DNA of 42,356 nucleotides. It comes from Beijerinckiaceae bacterium. Its GTDB lineage: Bacteria > Pseudomonadota > Alphaproteobacteria > Rhizobiales > Beijerinckiaceae. The number at the start of each line of letters is the position of its first letter. Positions within the stretch are counted from its first letter, which is position 1. The stretch lies in the NCBI GenBank assembly GCA_019747375.1, contig JAIEQX010000031.1, positions 1-42,356 on the forward strand, written 5' to 3'. Shown in pieces: positions 34,188 through 42,120 of the stretch. The notes below the pieces were generated by a model. The model saw nothing but the letters and a program-made list of their open reading frames with translations. It did no database searches and had not been told where the DNA came from. The position numbers and the translations under genes were made by a program.

Positions 34188-34421
34188 ATGGCGACGACGT
34201 CTCGAAGCCCAAAGAGCAAGAGCTCCAGCGAAAAGGTGCGGGCCCACCGCGCGCGGTTGCGTGAGCGTGGCCTGCGGCCAATCCAGATCTGGGTCCCGGA
34301 TGTGCGCGCCGCAGCGTTCAAGTCGCAGGCGCACCAGCAATCACTGGCGGTCGCAAAGAGCAAGATCGCCCGCGATGATCAGGGATTCATCGACGCGATC
34401 TCGGACTGGACCCCTGAATGA
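34188..34421 (+). CDS. MazE-type antitoxin (DUF3018-like)
   Basis: A 77-residue protein. A Ser/Lys-rich basic N-terminus (residues 1-20) leads to RAHRARLRERGLRPIQIWVPD, the characteristic start of alphaproteobacterial MazE-like antitoxins, then SLAVAKSKIARDDQGFIDAI. The C-terminus is acidic, ready to bind the toxin. It overlaps the toxin gene by four bases (ATGA). A palindromic possible operator lies just upstream. It should neutralise the MazF-like toxin and repress its own promoter. Confidence 0.8.
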   Translation: MATTSRSPKSKSSSEKVRAHRARLRERGLRPIQIWVPDVRAAAFKSQAHQQSLAVAKSKIARDDQGFIDAISDWTPE

Positions 34422-34759
34422 GGCGTGGCGAGATCTGGACGGTGTCAGCCGGAGGCGATTACGCCGGCAAACCTCGCCCTGCGATCATTCTCCAGGACGA
34501 CAGCTTCGATGCGACATCATCGGTAACGATCTGCGCATTCACAACCGACGAAACCGACGCTCCGCTGTTCAGGCTGCTGATCGAGCCGACGGAAGGCAAC
34601 GGCTTGCGTGCGGCTTCCCGGCTGATGGTCGACAAGATCACCACAATTCCGAAATCCAAGCTCGGACAAAAGATCGGCAGGCTCGACGACGCAGACGTCC
34701 TGCGGCTCAATCAGGCGGCTCTGGTGTTCCTCGGCCTGGCGGCTCCGACGAAGCTCTAG
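34418..34759 (+). CDS. MazF/PemK-family toxin (endoribonuclease)
   Basis: A 113-residue PemK/MazF protein: MRRGEIWTVSAGGDYAGKPRPAIILQ with the usual Arg-Gly-Glu-Ile-Trp start, SSVTICAFTTDE in the middle, and KITTIPKSKLGQKIGRL, which carries the conserved Asp-Lys region. Family members cleave mRNA at short sequences. It immediately follows the antitoxin. It may maintain the prophage or act as an anti-phage abortive system. It overlaps the convergent small membrane-protein gene by four bases. Confidence 0.88.
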   Translation: MRRGEIWTVSAGGDYAGKPRPAIILQDDSFDATSSVTICAFTTDETDAPLFRLLIEPTEGNGLRAASRLMVDKITTIPKSKLGQKIGRLDDADVLRLNQAALVFLGLAAPTKL

Positions 34760-34992
34760 GCGGCCGGTGAATCGCCGCCGCGAACCCGCAGCGCCTCGAA
34801 CGCGCGCCGCAGCGCAAACGACCGAGCGATACTGACAAGCGTGAATACGACGCCCATCTGCAGGTTCTGCTCGAGCGTCGCATGGAGGCCGAAGATCGGA
34901 AAGACCAGTATCTGCGCGACGACCGCCACGCCGTATCCAACCACCACATTGGCGACCGACTCGACCAGCGACATTCGGCGTGACTGCTTCAT
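34756..34992 (-). CDS. Small membrane protein (DUF7220-like)
   Basis: A 78-residue protein with two hydrophobic helices around a short GLHATLEQNLQMG loop: first VESVANVVVGYGVAVVAQIL, second VVFTLVSIARSFALRRAFEA. I associate this pattern with phage-borne DUF7220-type proteins of unknown function. ATG 34992 begins right before a basic patch (KQSRR), which fits a membrane protein; upstream in-frame sequence is not conserved. Convergent with the toxin gene. Confidence 0.65.
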   Translation of the reverse strand: MKQSRRMSLVESVANVVVGYGVAVVAQILVFPIFGLHATLEQNLQMGVVFTLVSIARSFALRRAFEALRVRGGDSPAA

Positions 34993-35122
34993 GCGAAGAC
35001 TGATCCAGTTTACAAAGCAAAGGGGAGAGCGAGCCCTGCGGCGCACTCTCCCCACCATAGCCAAAAACTAGCACGATCTTGTTGCGCGCGTCGAAGGAAA
35101 AAGTGTTGCAACACTGTTCCGC

Positions 35123-35503
35123 TCAACGCGCGTTCAGTCGCGCCGCAATCTTGGTCAGCGCGAGCTGCCAGCGCCGCCACGCGGTTGACCGATCGCAGCC
35201 GAGCTCGCCGCTGATGTATTTCCACGGCACGCGGGCGGCGCGCAGCCACACGAGTTTGCGTTCATCGACGCTGATCCAGAGCACCCAGTCCGAGGTCTCT
35301 TCCAGCCGCGTGATCGCAGCGGTCGACGGCCACAGCCGCATCGGTTGCGGCTCCATGAAGGCGATCTCGCGGGGCGTGCGCACGATGTCCGGCCAGACGT
35401 TGAAATAGCCCTGCGCCTTGACCGGCGGCAGCTTGCGCAGCGTGCGCACGGCTTCCTCGAACTGCTCGGCGACACGCTCGGCGGTCCATTCGCCATCAGC
35501 CAT
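35123..35503 (-). CDS. DUF6362-like phage protein with HTH
   Basis: A 126-residue protein. Residues ~4-25 (WTAERVAEQFEEAVRTLRKL) and VWPDIVRTPREIAFM are typical of DUF6362-type prophage proteins; the C-terminus has a sigma-like helix-turn-helix (YISGELGCDRSTAWRRWQLAL). It may regulate phage transcription, but this is not established. ATG 35503 overlaps the end of the 66-residue gene by eight bases. It is the last coupled gene of the minus-strand replication block. Confidence 0.7.
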   Translation of the reverse strand: MADGEWTAERVAEQFEEAVRTLRKLPPVKAQGYFNVWPDIVRTPREIAFMEPQPMRLWPSTAAITRLEETSDWVLWISVDERKLVWLRAARVPWKYISGELGCDRSTAWRRWQLALTKIAARLNAR

Positions 35504-35696
35504 GACGCGCCTCCTTTTGCGAAGGCCGGGGGCCATAGAGCTTTTCACCGAGCTGACGAACCAGTTCGCGCTCGGGCCATGTCAGACGCTGATCATCGGC
35601 GGAGATTGCAAGGAGACCCTGTTCACGCCAGCCCTCGCGCTTGACCTGTTCGGGATCGCGACGCTTGCCGCCAAAGCCATAGGGCGCCCACCTCAT
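35496..35696 (-). CDS. Small phage protein (66 aa)
   Basis: A 66-residue basic protein, MRWAPYGFGGKRRDPEQVKR at the start, then ISADDQRLTWPERELVRQLG and a Lys/Arg-rich end. No domain is recognised. It overlaps the RuvC-like gene by four bases (ATGA) and the DUF6362-like gene by eight, so it is firmly part of the block. Confidence 0.65.
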   Translation of the reverse strand: MRWAPYGFGGKRRDPEQVKREGWREQGLLAISADDQRLTWPERELVRQLGEKLYGPRPSQKEARHG

Positions 35697-36232
35697 GCGA
35701 CGCCCCCGCTGGTCTCGAGCGCCCAGAGCAGGATCGCGATGGGGTCCGCCTCGTTGTCGTCTGCTGGGGTGAACCCGCGCGCGCGCACCGCCGCGATGAC
35801 GGCAGCCTTGTCAGGGTTGCCGCGGCCAGTGACATGACGCTTGATCGTGCCGACCGGCGCGCCCTGATAGGCGACGTCGTGTTGCTCGCACCACGCGGTC
35901 AGCGTCGCCAGGAAGCCGCCGTAGAGATGCGCGGCGTCCGTGCCGATGTGCCGACGCACTTCCTCGAAATGAATGGACGATAGCGGGCCGGCGTCCCTGG
36001 CGAGCTGATCGAGCCAGGCGCGGAAGCGGACATAGCGCATGCCGCCGCCGTCATAGCGGCTCGGCCGGAATGACACCACGCCGCTGGTGATCAGGCCATC
36101 GGCGGTGCCCAGCGCCCAGCCGGTGCTCGTGCCCAGATCAAGGGCGAGAATCGCGGCCTGCGCCGAGCCAGGCATGGAGATCGCGGGCGGGCTTGCAATG
36201 GCGGCAGGCAGAGTCAGAGTCGTCGAAGCCAT
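35693..36232 (-). CDS. RuvC-like Holliday junction resolvase (phage type)
   Basis: A 179-residue RNase H-fold protein. Catalytic-type acids are visible: Asp32 in ALDLGTSTGW, Glu90 in IHFEEVRRH, and Asp158-Asp163 in ADDNEADPIAIL. The Lys/Arg-rich loop GTIKRHVTGRGNPDK is also typical. It would cut branched DNA during phage recombination or packaging. ATG 36232 has GGAG 9-10 bases upstream. A hydrophobic, low-conservation N-terminal extension of ~25 residues precedes the domain. Confidence 0.8.
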   Translation of the reverse strand: MASTTLTLPAAIASPPAISMPGSAQAAILALDLGTSTGWALGTADGLITSGVVSFRPSRYDGGGMRYVRFRAWLDQLARDAGPLSSIHFEEVRRHIGTDAAHLYGGFLATLTAWCEQHDVAYQGAPVGTIKRHVTGRGNPDKAAVIAAVRARGFTPADDNEADPIAILLWALETSGGVA

Positions 36233-36358
36233 GATGGTCTCCGTTCAAAGGGGGATTGTTCGTGGTGGAGGACGGCGGCGGTTCTGGCTTGGCGGTTAGG
36301 CCGCCGCCGTCGGATGCTCGGCGCGCCTGCTCGGGCGGGCCGGTCGCTTGCGGACGGA
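36233..36358. other. Gap between primase and RuvC-like genes
   Basis: 126 bases. An ATG at 36362 overlaps the primase stop (ATGA) and opens a ~74-codon frame reaching into the RuvC gene. The product is Pro/Ser-rich with no recognisable fold, so it is not called as a gene. A Gly/Ala-codon-rich GC stretch is the only other thing seen. Confidence 0.3.
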
Positions 36359-39286
36359 TCATGGATCGAGCTCCGTCAGCCAATTGGGACGTGGTGAGGG
36401 TTGTGAGCCTTCGCTTCGAGGCTCACACGCAGGCTCACAGACGCAACTTCCGGAATTCATTTTGTTTTGTGAGCCTTGTGAGGCTTGTGAGCCTTTTTCC
36501 GTCTCTTTCTTCATGGGCGCGTGCGTGCGCGCGTGCGTAAGGGTTGAAAGAGGCTCACAAGGCTCACAAGGCTCACATTCTGTTTGCATATCAGCGGCTT
36601 GCGCGTGTGAGCCTCTGTCGTAGAGGCTCACACGCATATCCAGAGGCTCACACGCTTGTTGTCCCGGATCAGCAGGTCTGGAGGGGGTCGTCTCTTCGAA
36701 GAACTCGAGTTTCCACTTCACGGCCCGGCGGAACGTGCCGGCTCTGACGAGACGCAAGCTCAGATCGCCGACGCGAAACACCCGGTCGCGCATTTTCTTG
36801 ATCGATATACCGAAGCTGGTCTTGCGGGCCTGATCGTTGTGACCAGTTATTGGCGGCGCCGGATCGCAGAACAGGACAACGTCAAAGAGATCCGCCGCGG
36901 CGACGTCGGCCGTGCCGAACCTGTCCCACCAGGCGGCAATGAACGCACTCCACGCGTTTCCCTCCGCGTCGGACGCCTCCATCATCTCGTCCAGGTTGCT
37001 CAGAAAACCTTCGACACCAGCGATCTCGAGAACGCCGCCGATGACATGGCCCCAGTTCTCGAACGAGCCGATGATCTTTGCGCCGCGCGGGCGTCCAGCC
37101 GCAATCCAGGCCTGGCACAGCGTGAGGCAGGCGGCGACAAGGCGAGGGCGGTTTGCGCGAACCCATGACATCAGGTCGGGATGACGGAACCCTGTGCGCT
37201 GCCAGGGACGCTCGACATGCGCGTCGAGGCGAATGCGCACGAGGCGGCGCGCCATCTCGTTTGAGAACTCCGGGTTGTTGCCGGTTGCGATCCAGAGGCA
37301 GCGGATCGGCAGCCGCGCCATCTCGGACGCCCCGAGGATGCGGTCCTCCCAGAATGGCGCGGTGAGAGCGGCTGCGACGGCCGCGCTATCGAGTTTGTTG
37401 CGCAGATTGTCGATCAGTACGATGGACGGGATCTGGCGCAGCTTTGCAGTCACGCGTTTGCGCCATTCCTCGTCATCGCGTCCCTCCGTCATGACGCTGG
37501 CGCCGGCGCCTGTGAGGATCGTGGCGATCGCGTCGACCATCAGCGTGGCGCCCGAGCCGGGCGTCGGCTTCTCGATCAGATGCAAAGGCGTCGGCCCATC
37601 AATCATGCCGCGCAGAAAGCCGAGCAACAGGAGGGCGACGGCGTGCGCGCGCTCGGCTGAACCGACGAAGGGGAAGTCGCCAAGGAGATCGTCACAGATG
37701 AGGGTGCGCGCGGCGGCCACTTCGAGCGGCGATGGTCTGGTGGGGACGGCAGGAACAGCGAACCCCGGCGCCGGGACATAGAGCAACCGAGCGTCGGGAT
37801 GGTAGCCGGGCGCTGTGATGAGCGTTCCGTTGCGGCCGAACACTGGCGTGTTCACGATCCCCACGAGGACAGGGAGCGCCGGATCGGGCGTGGCAAGAAC
37901 GGATTTGACAACGGCCACGGGTGGCGGCGCCGGCGTCAGTTCGCCCTTGGCGTTCAGACGGACCCAGCGGGCCAGTCGCGCCAACATGTGGCGGAGCCGT
38001 TCCTCATTGATCGTGGTTGCAACCGGGCGGCCCTCATCATCCGGCACAACCCATGTCGGCTGTCCGGCAAAACGGAAGATCCATGGCGTGCGGTTGGAGG
38101 CCATGAGCAGACTCCAGACCTGCTCGCTGGCGCGGGCGAGATCGCCCTCGTCGGCTCGCAGCACCGGCGCCGCGTCGCTGCGACCTTGATAATTGAGGGG
38201 CCGGTGCTGACCGACCTGCAGAACGGCCTCTGGTTCGACGGCAGTTTGCGCGTCGGCGATTGCCCGGACGACGGCGTCAGGTCCGTCGCGCAGCAGCAGG
38301 TCGTTGAAGTCCTCGCCCTCTTTCGGCGGCAGCGCGATGGCCGTGTCGCGGCCCTGCGAACGCAGTCGCCGGGCGGCAGCCAGCGCCGCGCGAAGACCGG
38401 CGCCTGACTCATCGTGATCTGCGAGGATCAGAACACAGCGGACGCCTGGCGGCAGGTCGATCTGCTCGAGCCCGGAGGTCGACAGCGTCGCCCAGACCGG
38501 CAAATGGGGACAGGCCGTCATCACCGCGAGTCCCGTCTCTATGCCCTCGCAAAGCGCGAGGCGATCGCCATCGCCGATCGGACCGAGCCGCACCGCGCCC
38601 CCAGCGACGCGGCCCAGCATCTTCTTCGGCTTCATGACGCGCGCTTTGGAGACCGACGCACCCTCGATCGCCAGATACGTGCGGTGCAGGCCTATCGCGG
38701 CGCCGTCGCGGTCGCGGACCGGCCCCAGCAGGGCCGGATAACCGGTCTTCGTCTCCCAATGGGTCAGGTCGGGATGGAAGAGAAGATCGGCGGCTTCCGG
38801 GACGCTCAGGCCGCGCCCGCTGAGATATCGCTCGGCCGGCGAGCCCGTGATTGGCTGCGCGCCAGAAAGAATGTGCGCGATCTCGAGTGCTGCTTCGCGT
38901 TTGATTGGCGGCGGCACAGTCGGCGCGCGCCGTTCCGGCGCCCCGGGCGCGACGCCCGCCATGTCGGCGGCCTCGATGATCAGCGCGCGCCCGTCGAGCC
39001 CGGTTGCTTCCTCGATCGCGCTGATCGGTCCACCACCCTGGTTGCCGTCGAAATCGATCCAGTCGCCCGCGTGCGGCCCCCGCAACGTGATGACGCAGGA
39101 GCCCGTGTTGCGCGGCGCGTCGCCCCGGATGTTGGCCAGCCGCCATTCATCGCCCGAACGGCGCCCATTCGGAAACAGACGAGGAACCCAGTTGTCGGCG
39201 GTTTCTCGCAAACGGGCGACAACAAGGTCGAGATCGTAATGCAGGGGCTCGCCGCCGAGCGGTTTGGCGTCATTGAGGTCAAGCAA
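36359..39286 (-). CDS. Phage DNA primase-helicase (Toprim domain plus ATPase-like domain)
   Basis: A 975-residue multidomain protein. Residues ~1-120 resemble a CHC2-like primase N-terminal region (WVPRLFPNGRRSGDEW). Residues ~235-330 hold a Toprim domain (Glu247 in ALCEGIETGLA; Asp290 and Asp292 in LILADHDESGAG). Residues ~510-800 resemble a phage helicase/ATPase with IEKPTPGSGATLMVDAIAT in place of a standard P-loop and the sensor-like WIATGNNPEFSNE. The last ~100 residues are low complexity, with CEP and GSQ repeats encoded by DNA repeats. It starts at TTG 39286, overlapping the helicase stop by eight bases. It makes primers and probably unwinds phage DNA. Confidence 0.85.
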   Translation of the reverse strand: MLDLNDAKPLGGEPLHYDLDLVVARLRETADNWVPRLFPNGRRSGDEWRLANIRGDAPRNTGSCVITLRGPHAGDWIDFDGNQGGGPISAIEEATGLDGRALIIEAADMAGVAPGAPERRAPTVPPPIKREAALEIAHILSGAQPITGSPAERYLSGRGLSVPEAADLLFHPDLTHWETKTGYPALLGPVRDRDGAAIGLHRTYLAIEGASVSKARVMKPKKMLGRVAGGAVRLGPIGDGDRLALCEGIETGLAVMTACPHLPVWATLSTSGLEQIDLPPGVRCVLILADHDESGAGLRAALAAARRLRSQGRDTAIALPPKEGEDFNDLLLRDGPDAVVRAIADAQTAVEPEAVLQVGQHRPLNYQGRSDAAPVLRADEGDLARASEQVWSLLMASNRTPWIFRFAGQPTWVVPDDEGRPVATTINEERLRHMLARLARWVRLNAKGELTPAPPPVAVVKSVLATPDPALPVLVGIVNTPVFGRNGTLITAPGYHPDARLLYVPAPGFAVPAVPTRPSPLEVAAARTLICDDLLGDFPFVGSAERAHAVALLLLGFLRGMIDGPTPLHLIEKPTPGSGATLMVDAIATILTGAGASVMTEGRDDEEWRKRVTAKLRQIPSIVLIDNLRNKLDSAAVAAALTAPFWEDRILGASEMARLPIRCLWIATGNNPEFSNEMARRLVRIRLDAHVERPWQRTGFRHPDLMSWVRANRPRLVAACLTLCQAWIAAGRPRGAKIIGSFENWGHVIGGVLEIAGVEGFLSNLDEMMEASDAEGNAWSAFIAAWWDRFGTADVAAADLFDVVLFCDPAPPITGHNDQARKTSFGISIKKMRDRVFRVGDLSLRLVRAGTFRRAVKWKLEFFEETTPSRPADPGQQACEPLDMRVSLYDRGSHAQAADMQTECEPCEPCEPLSTLTHARTHAPMKKETEKGSQASQGSQNKMNSGSCVCEPACEPRSEGSQPSPRPNWLTELDP
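36402..36655. repeat. Iteron-like cluster of TGTGAGCCT/AGGCTCACA repeats inside the primase gene
   Basis: Eleven exact copies and one single-mismatch copy of the 9-mer TGTGAGCCT occur in both orientations at 36402, 36419(r), 36431(r), 36468, 36477(mismatch), 36486, 36551(r), 36560(r), 36569(r), 36606, 36624(r) and 36644(r). GCGTGTGAGCCTC (36603-36615) and GAGGCTCACACGC (36623-36635) form a perfect 13-bp hairpin with a 7-base loop; GAGGCTCACACGC recurs at 36418 and 36643. An alternating purine-pyrimidine GC tract lies at 36518-36538. In protein the copies read CEP, GSQ or GSH. Confidence 0.85.
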
Positions 39287-40562
39287 GGATCACCAGACCT
39301 TTCTCGGCCCGCGTGATCGCGGTGTAGAGCCAGCGGTTGCGGTCGGCGGCAGTGCGGCCAAAACCGTCGTCGAAAACGATGACGTTCTCCCACTGAGAAC
39401 CTTGCGACTTGTGACAGGTGATGGCGTATCCCCAACCGGTCTCGATCAGCCCGCGCCGGATCTGCCATTCGCGCCGGCCGCGTTCGGGATCGAAGGCGAC
39501 ATGATCGGCATATTCGCCGCGCCAGAAATTCTGACGGCCCGCGACGCTGGCGCCGTCCTCGGTTTCGACCATGGCGCTGAAGGCGAAGGCGTCATGCGGG
39601 TCCTGGCGCACATCGGTGAGCGTCAGGAACATGCCGTTGATCAGCCCGAGATCGTGGCGGTTCTTCAGGCAGATGATCTTCTCGCCTGCGCCCGACGGAT
39701 AATCGGCCTCGAAACCTGCGGCCCGCTTCATCGCGGTGTTGAGCCAGCGGCGGGTTGTGTTGGCGCCGCAGATCACCTGGCCGCCCTGCAGCATCTGCGC
39801 AGGACCGACCTGGCGACGCGACATTTTCCAGACATGCGCGTCATGCGCGCCAGAGGGGATCGGCAAGCCTTCGCGGGCCAAGGTCGCCAGCCGCAGGATA
39901 GCGCTGTCGCCCGCCTGCCTGTGCACCTCCGTCAACATCACGTCGGGGGCCGCTTCGGTGAAAAATCCCTGGCCCTTGATCGGCGGCAGCTGGCCGGGAT
40001 CGCCGAGCACCAGGATCGGCTTGCCGAACGCCAGCAGATCGTGGGCCATGTCAGCGCCAACCATCGACACCTCGTCGAGCACCAGAAGGTCCCCGTCGCG
40101 CAGGATCGATTGTTCGTTGATCAGGAATTTCGGCTGGTGAATGTCCTCGAGACGCAATTCCAGTTGCGCTGTCCGTGTCATCGCAAACTGACGTTCAGCC
40201 GGGCCCATGCGCGGCAGGTCGCGCCGGAGCGCCGCGAGATCCTGCGTCACCCGCGCGATTTCCTCGGGCGTCGCCTCGGAGACGCGGTAGATCAGGCTAT
40301 GGATCGTCTGCGCGGGCGTGCCCTTGCGCGTCATGACGAGCGCGGCCTTGCCGGTGAAGGCGGCGAAGAGCACGCCGCCGAGACCGCCGGGCGTCATGGG
40401 TTCAAGCCCGAGCGCTTCGATGGCCATGGCGGTGATCGTGGTCTTGCCGGTCCCCGCATAGCCGAAGAGACGGAAAACCTGCTGCTCGCGCGTGCGGGTG
40501 CGAAACCAGGTCTCGATTGCGGCAATCGCTACGGCCTGCTGTTGAGAGGGAACAAAGCTCAT
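39279..40562 (-). CDS. Dda/RecD-like phage DNA helicase (AAA ATPase)
   Basis: A 427-residue superfamily-1B helicase. Walker A GYAGTGKTTI is at residues 34-43, motif Ia AAFTGKAALV follows, Walker B is LLVLDEVSMVG, then VLGDPGQLPPIKG (motif III) and the late AITCHKSQGSQW plus YTAITRAEKGL (motifs V and VI). These are typical of Dda or RecD2-type 5'-3' helicases in phage replication modules. Start ATG 40562 overlaps the nuclease gene upstream by four bases. The end overlaps the primase start by eight bases. Confidence 0.9.
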   Translation of the reverse strand: MSFVPSQQQAVAIAAIETWFRTRTREQQVFRLFGYAGTGKTTITAMAIEALGLEPMTPGGLGGVLFAAFTGKAALVMTRKGTPAQTIHSLIYRVSEATPEEIARVTQDLAALRRDLPRMGPAERQFAMTRTAQLELRLEDIHQPKFLINEQSILRDGDLLVLDEVSMVGADMAHDLLAFGKPILVLGDPGQLPPIKGQGFFTEAAPDVMLTEVHRQAGDSAILRLATLAREGLPIPSGAHDAHVWKMSRRQVGPAQMLQGGQVICGANTTRRWLNTAMKRAAGFEADYPSGAGEKIICLKNRHDLGLINGMFLTLTDVRQDPHDAFAFSAMVETEDGASVAGRQNFWRGEYADHVAFDPERGRREWQIRRGLIETGWGYAITCHKSQGSQWENVIVFDDGFGRTAADRNRWLYTAITRAEKGLVILA

Positions 40563-41329
40563 CGCTCTCCCTCCCAGCAGCGGCGCGCATAGGCGCACAT
40601 GCGGCAGAGATAGAAGTCCCGGGCTGCGGCGATCCGCGGTGGGAGCTCGCCGGCTGCCGCGGCGCGCAGGATATCGACGGCCTTGTCGGACAGCGCCTGC
40701 GCGCAGGGCGGATCGAACCCGACCACCTCGTGGTGGAGCGCCTCGGTGTCCTTGTTGAGCGCCGTGACGAGGGCGGTCTCCAGCTCCAGGTAGCCCATGT
40801 AGAGCTGGACCTGCGCGAAGTAGACCGGCTTGGAGGCGCACAAGCCACGCTTGACCAGGTCGTTCCAGGATTTGGCGTTGAGCGCCTTGTGCTCCCAGAG
40901 CACGGGCCAGCGCAGACCGACGTCGGGGCCGGCGACGATCACGCCGTCGATGTGGCCGCGCAGTTTGCCGCCCGCCGCCTCGAATCCGAATTGTCCGCCG
41001 TCGGCGCGCTCGGTGCGAAGGTCGAAGCCCGCGCCGCGCAGCCAGCTGATGGAGAGCGTCTCGAACTGGTGGCCGGCGTCGAAGATGCGCAGGATCGCGC
41101 CATCGAAATCCCGTCCCTCATCCTTGGGCGTATGGGTCACCTCGTAGACGAGCTTGCGCGCGCAGGGCTCGCCGATCCGGCTGCCGCCGAGATAGTCGCG
41201 CGGCTGCTGCCGCCGATTGCGTGCGACGAGCGCCACATCGATCAGCGCATTAACTCTATCGGACACGCCGATCGCGTGGCCGATGCGGCCATAGACGAAG
41301 CCGGAGCCGTGGTTGAGATCGACGATCAT
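40559..41329 (-). CDS. Cas4/RecB-like PD-(D/E)xK nuclease with predicted iron-sulfur cluster
   Basis: A 256-residue nuclease. Active-site pattern: GHIDGVI (Asp128) and LWEHKALNAKSW (Glu146, Lys148). Four cysteines in Cas4/AddB style: Cys56 in GEPCARK, then Cys242, Cys245 and Cys251 near the C-terminus (LCRMCAYARRC). It likely processes DNA ends in phage recombination together with the helicase encoded next. No CRISPR array or cas1/cas2 is nearby, so it is a stand-alone phage nuclease. It overlaps both neighbours by four bases. Confidence 0.85.
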   Translation of the reverse strand: MIVDLNHGSGFVYGRIGHAIGVSDRVNALIDVALVARNRRQQPRDYLGGSRIGEPCARKLVYEVTHTPKDEGRDFDGAILRIFDAGHQFETLSISWLRGAGFDLRTERADGGQFGFEAAGGKLRGHIDGVIVAGPDVGLRWPVLWEHKALNAKSWNDLVKRGLCASKPVYFAQVQLYMGYLELETALVTALNKDTEALHHEVVGFDPPCAQALSDKAVDILRAAAAGELPPRIAAARDFYLCRMCAYARRCWEGER

Positions 41330-41745
41330 GGGCGCGACCTCGCCCGGGCCTTGGCAGCGGGGTGCTGGTCTCCGGTGCGCGAACGGCAGTAATCCAGGAA
41401 TCCCGGTGCGTTGAGATTCTCCTGCTGCGTGCCCCAGCGCAGATTGTCAGCGCGATTATTGGCTGCGTTCTCATCGAGGTGCATGACCACGGCGCCCTCG
41501 AAGGGCGGGCCGCCATGGAATGCCTCGGCTACCAGCCGGGCGACCTTGTAGGTGCGGTCGCCAATCGTGACGATAAAACGCCCATCGGCCTTGTTCCAAA
41601 CGCCAAAGGTCGGCGTTCCACCATAGGGGCGCTGCCCACCACGCGGCATCGCGCCACGATAAGGGACCAGCATGATACGTCCCTCATTGCTGGCGAGAAC
41701 GCGAGGCAGGGACGGAATATCTCTCCAGATTTCTCCATTGGTCAT
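41326..41745 (-). CDS. HNH endonuclease (homing-type)
   Basis: A 139-residue protein. The N-terminal part (EIWRDIPSLPRVLASNEGRI) is like the NUMOD4 DNA-binding segment; the HNH core is VVMHLDENAANNRADNLRWG, followed by TQQENLNA. Phage-borne free-standing HNH endonucleases of this type are common. It lies inside the replication block and overlaps the Cas4-like gene by four bases, so it is either a mobile homing gene or a fixed part of the block. Confidence 0.85.
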   Translation of the reverse strand: MTNGEIWRDIPSLPRVLASNEGRIMLVPYRGAMPRGGQRPYGGTPTFGVWNKADGRFIVTIGDRTYKVARLVAEAFHGGPPFEGAVVMHLDENAANNRADNLRWGTQQENLNAPGFLDYCRSRTGDQHPAAKARARSRP

Positions 41746-41760
41746 GGCTATTCGTCGTCT

Positions 41761-42120
41761 CTAAAGGGGCAAGGGATCGTCGAGCGGGTCGCGGGCGGCT
41801 GCCTGGCGCTGCATCGATTCCTGAAACCCGTCGACGCAGGCTTCGATGATGCGATCGATCTCTTCCGGCTTCCGGTCGTAGAACGGCGCCATCAGGTCGA
41901 GCTCGGTGAGCGTCTCGGCGAAAAACCGGCGCGCCTCCTTGATCGCTCGGGTCTCCATGTCGGTCTTGTCGATCATCCCGTTGTTCCTGTTGGCGAGCGC
42001 CGCGCCGACATCGAGGCAGCGCATCGAGCAGAAGCGGTGGTAAGGAAAGCGGTCCCAGCGCAGCTGGTGGACGTAGCCGAAGCCCCGCGCCTCGCGTCCG
42101 CAGACGGCGCAGACGGCTAC
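41761..42120 (-). CDS. DUF6511-like zinc-finger phage protein, start uncertain
   Basis: A ~119-residue protein with the zinc-finger pattern VCAVCGREARGFG ... HRFCSMRCLD at its start, then a charged helical region (FFAETLTELDLMAPFYDRKP) and an acidic end. Resembles DUF6511-type phage proteins. No ATG, GTG or TTG lies in frame near the conserved start; the codon before AVCAVC is GTA, overlapping the TAG stop of the next gene upstream. In-frame ATGs exist only far upstream (42285), fully inside the other gene. A non-standard start, frameshift coupling, or point mutation are all possible. Confidence 0.55.
   Translation of the reverse strand, partial: VAVCAVCGREARGFGYVHQLRWDRFPYHRFCSMRCLDVGAALANRNNGMIDKTDMETRAIKEARRFFAETLTELDLMAPFYDRKPEEIDRIIEACVDGFQESMQRQAAARDPLDDPLPL

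Noticed and set aside
36138-36362. Small frame between primase and RuvC-like genes with an ATGA overlap.
   Set aside because: The product is Pro/Ser-rich and unstructured in appearance, and it overlaps the RuvC gene by about 95 bases. Not enough support.
36402-36655. Possible CRISPR array.
   Set aside because: Repeats are 9 bp (13 bp at most), occur in both orientations at irregular spacing and lie inside an open reading frame. There are no unique spacers of constant length and no cas1/cas2. The Cas4-like gene belongs to the phage replication block.
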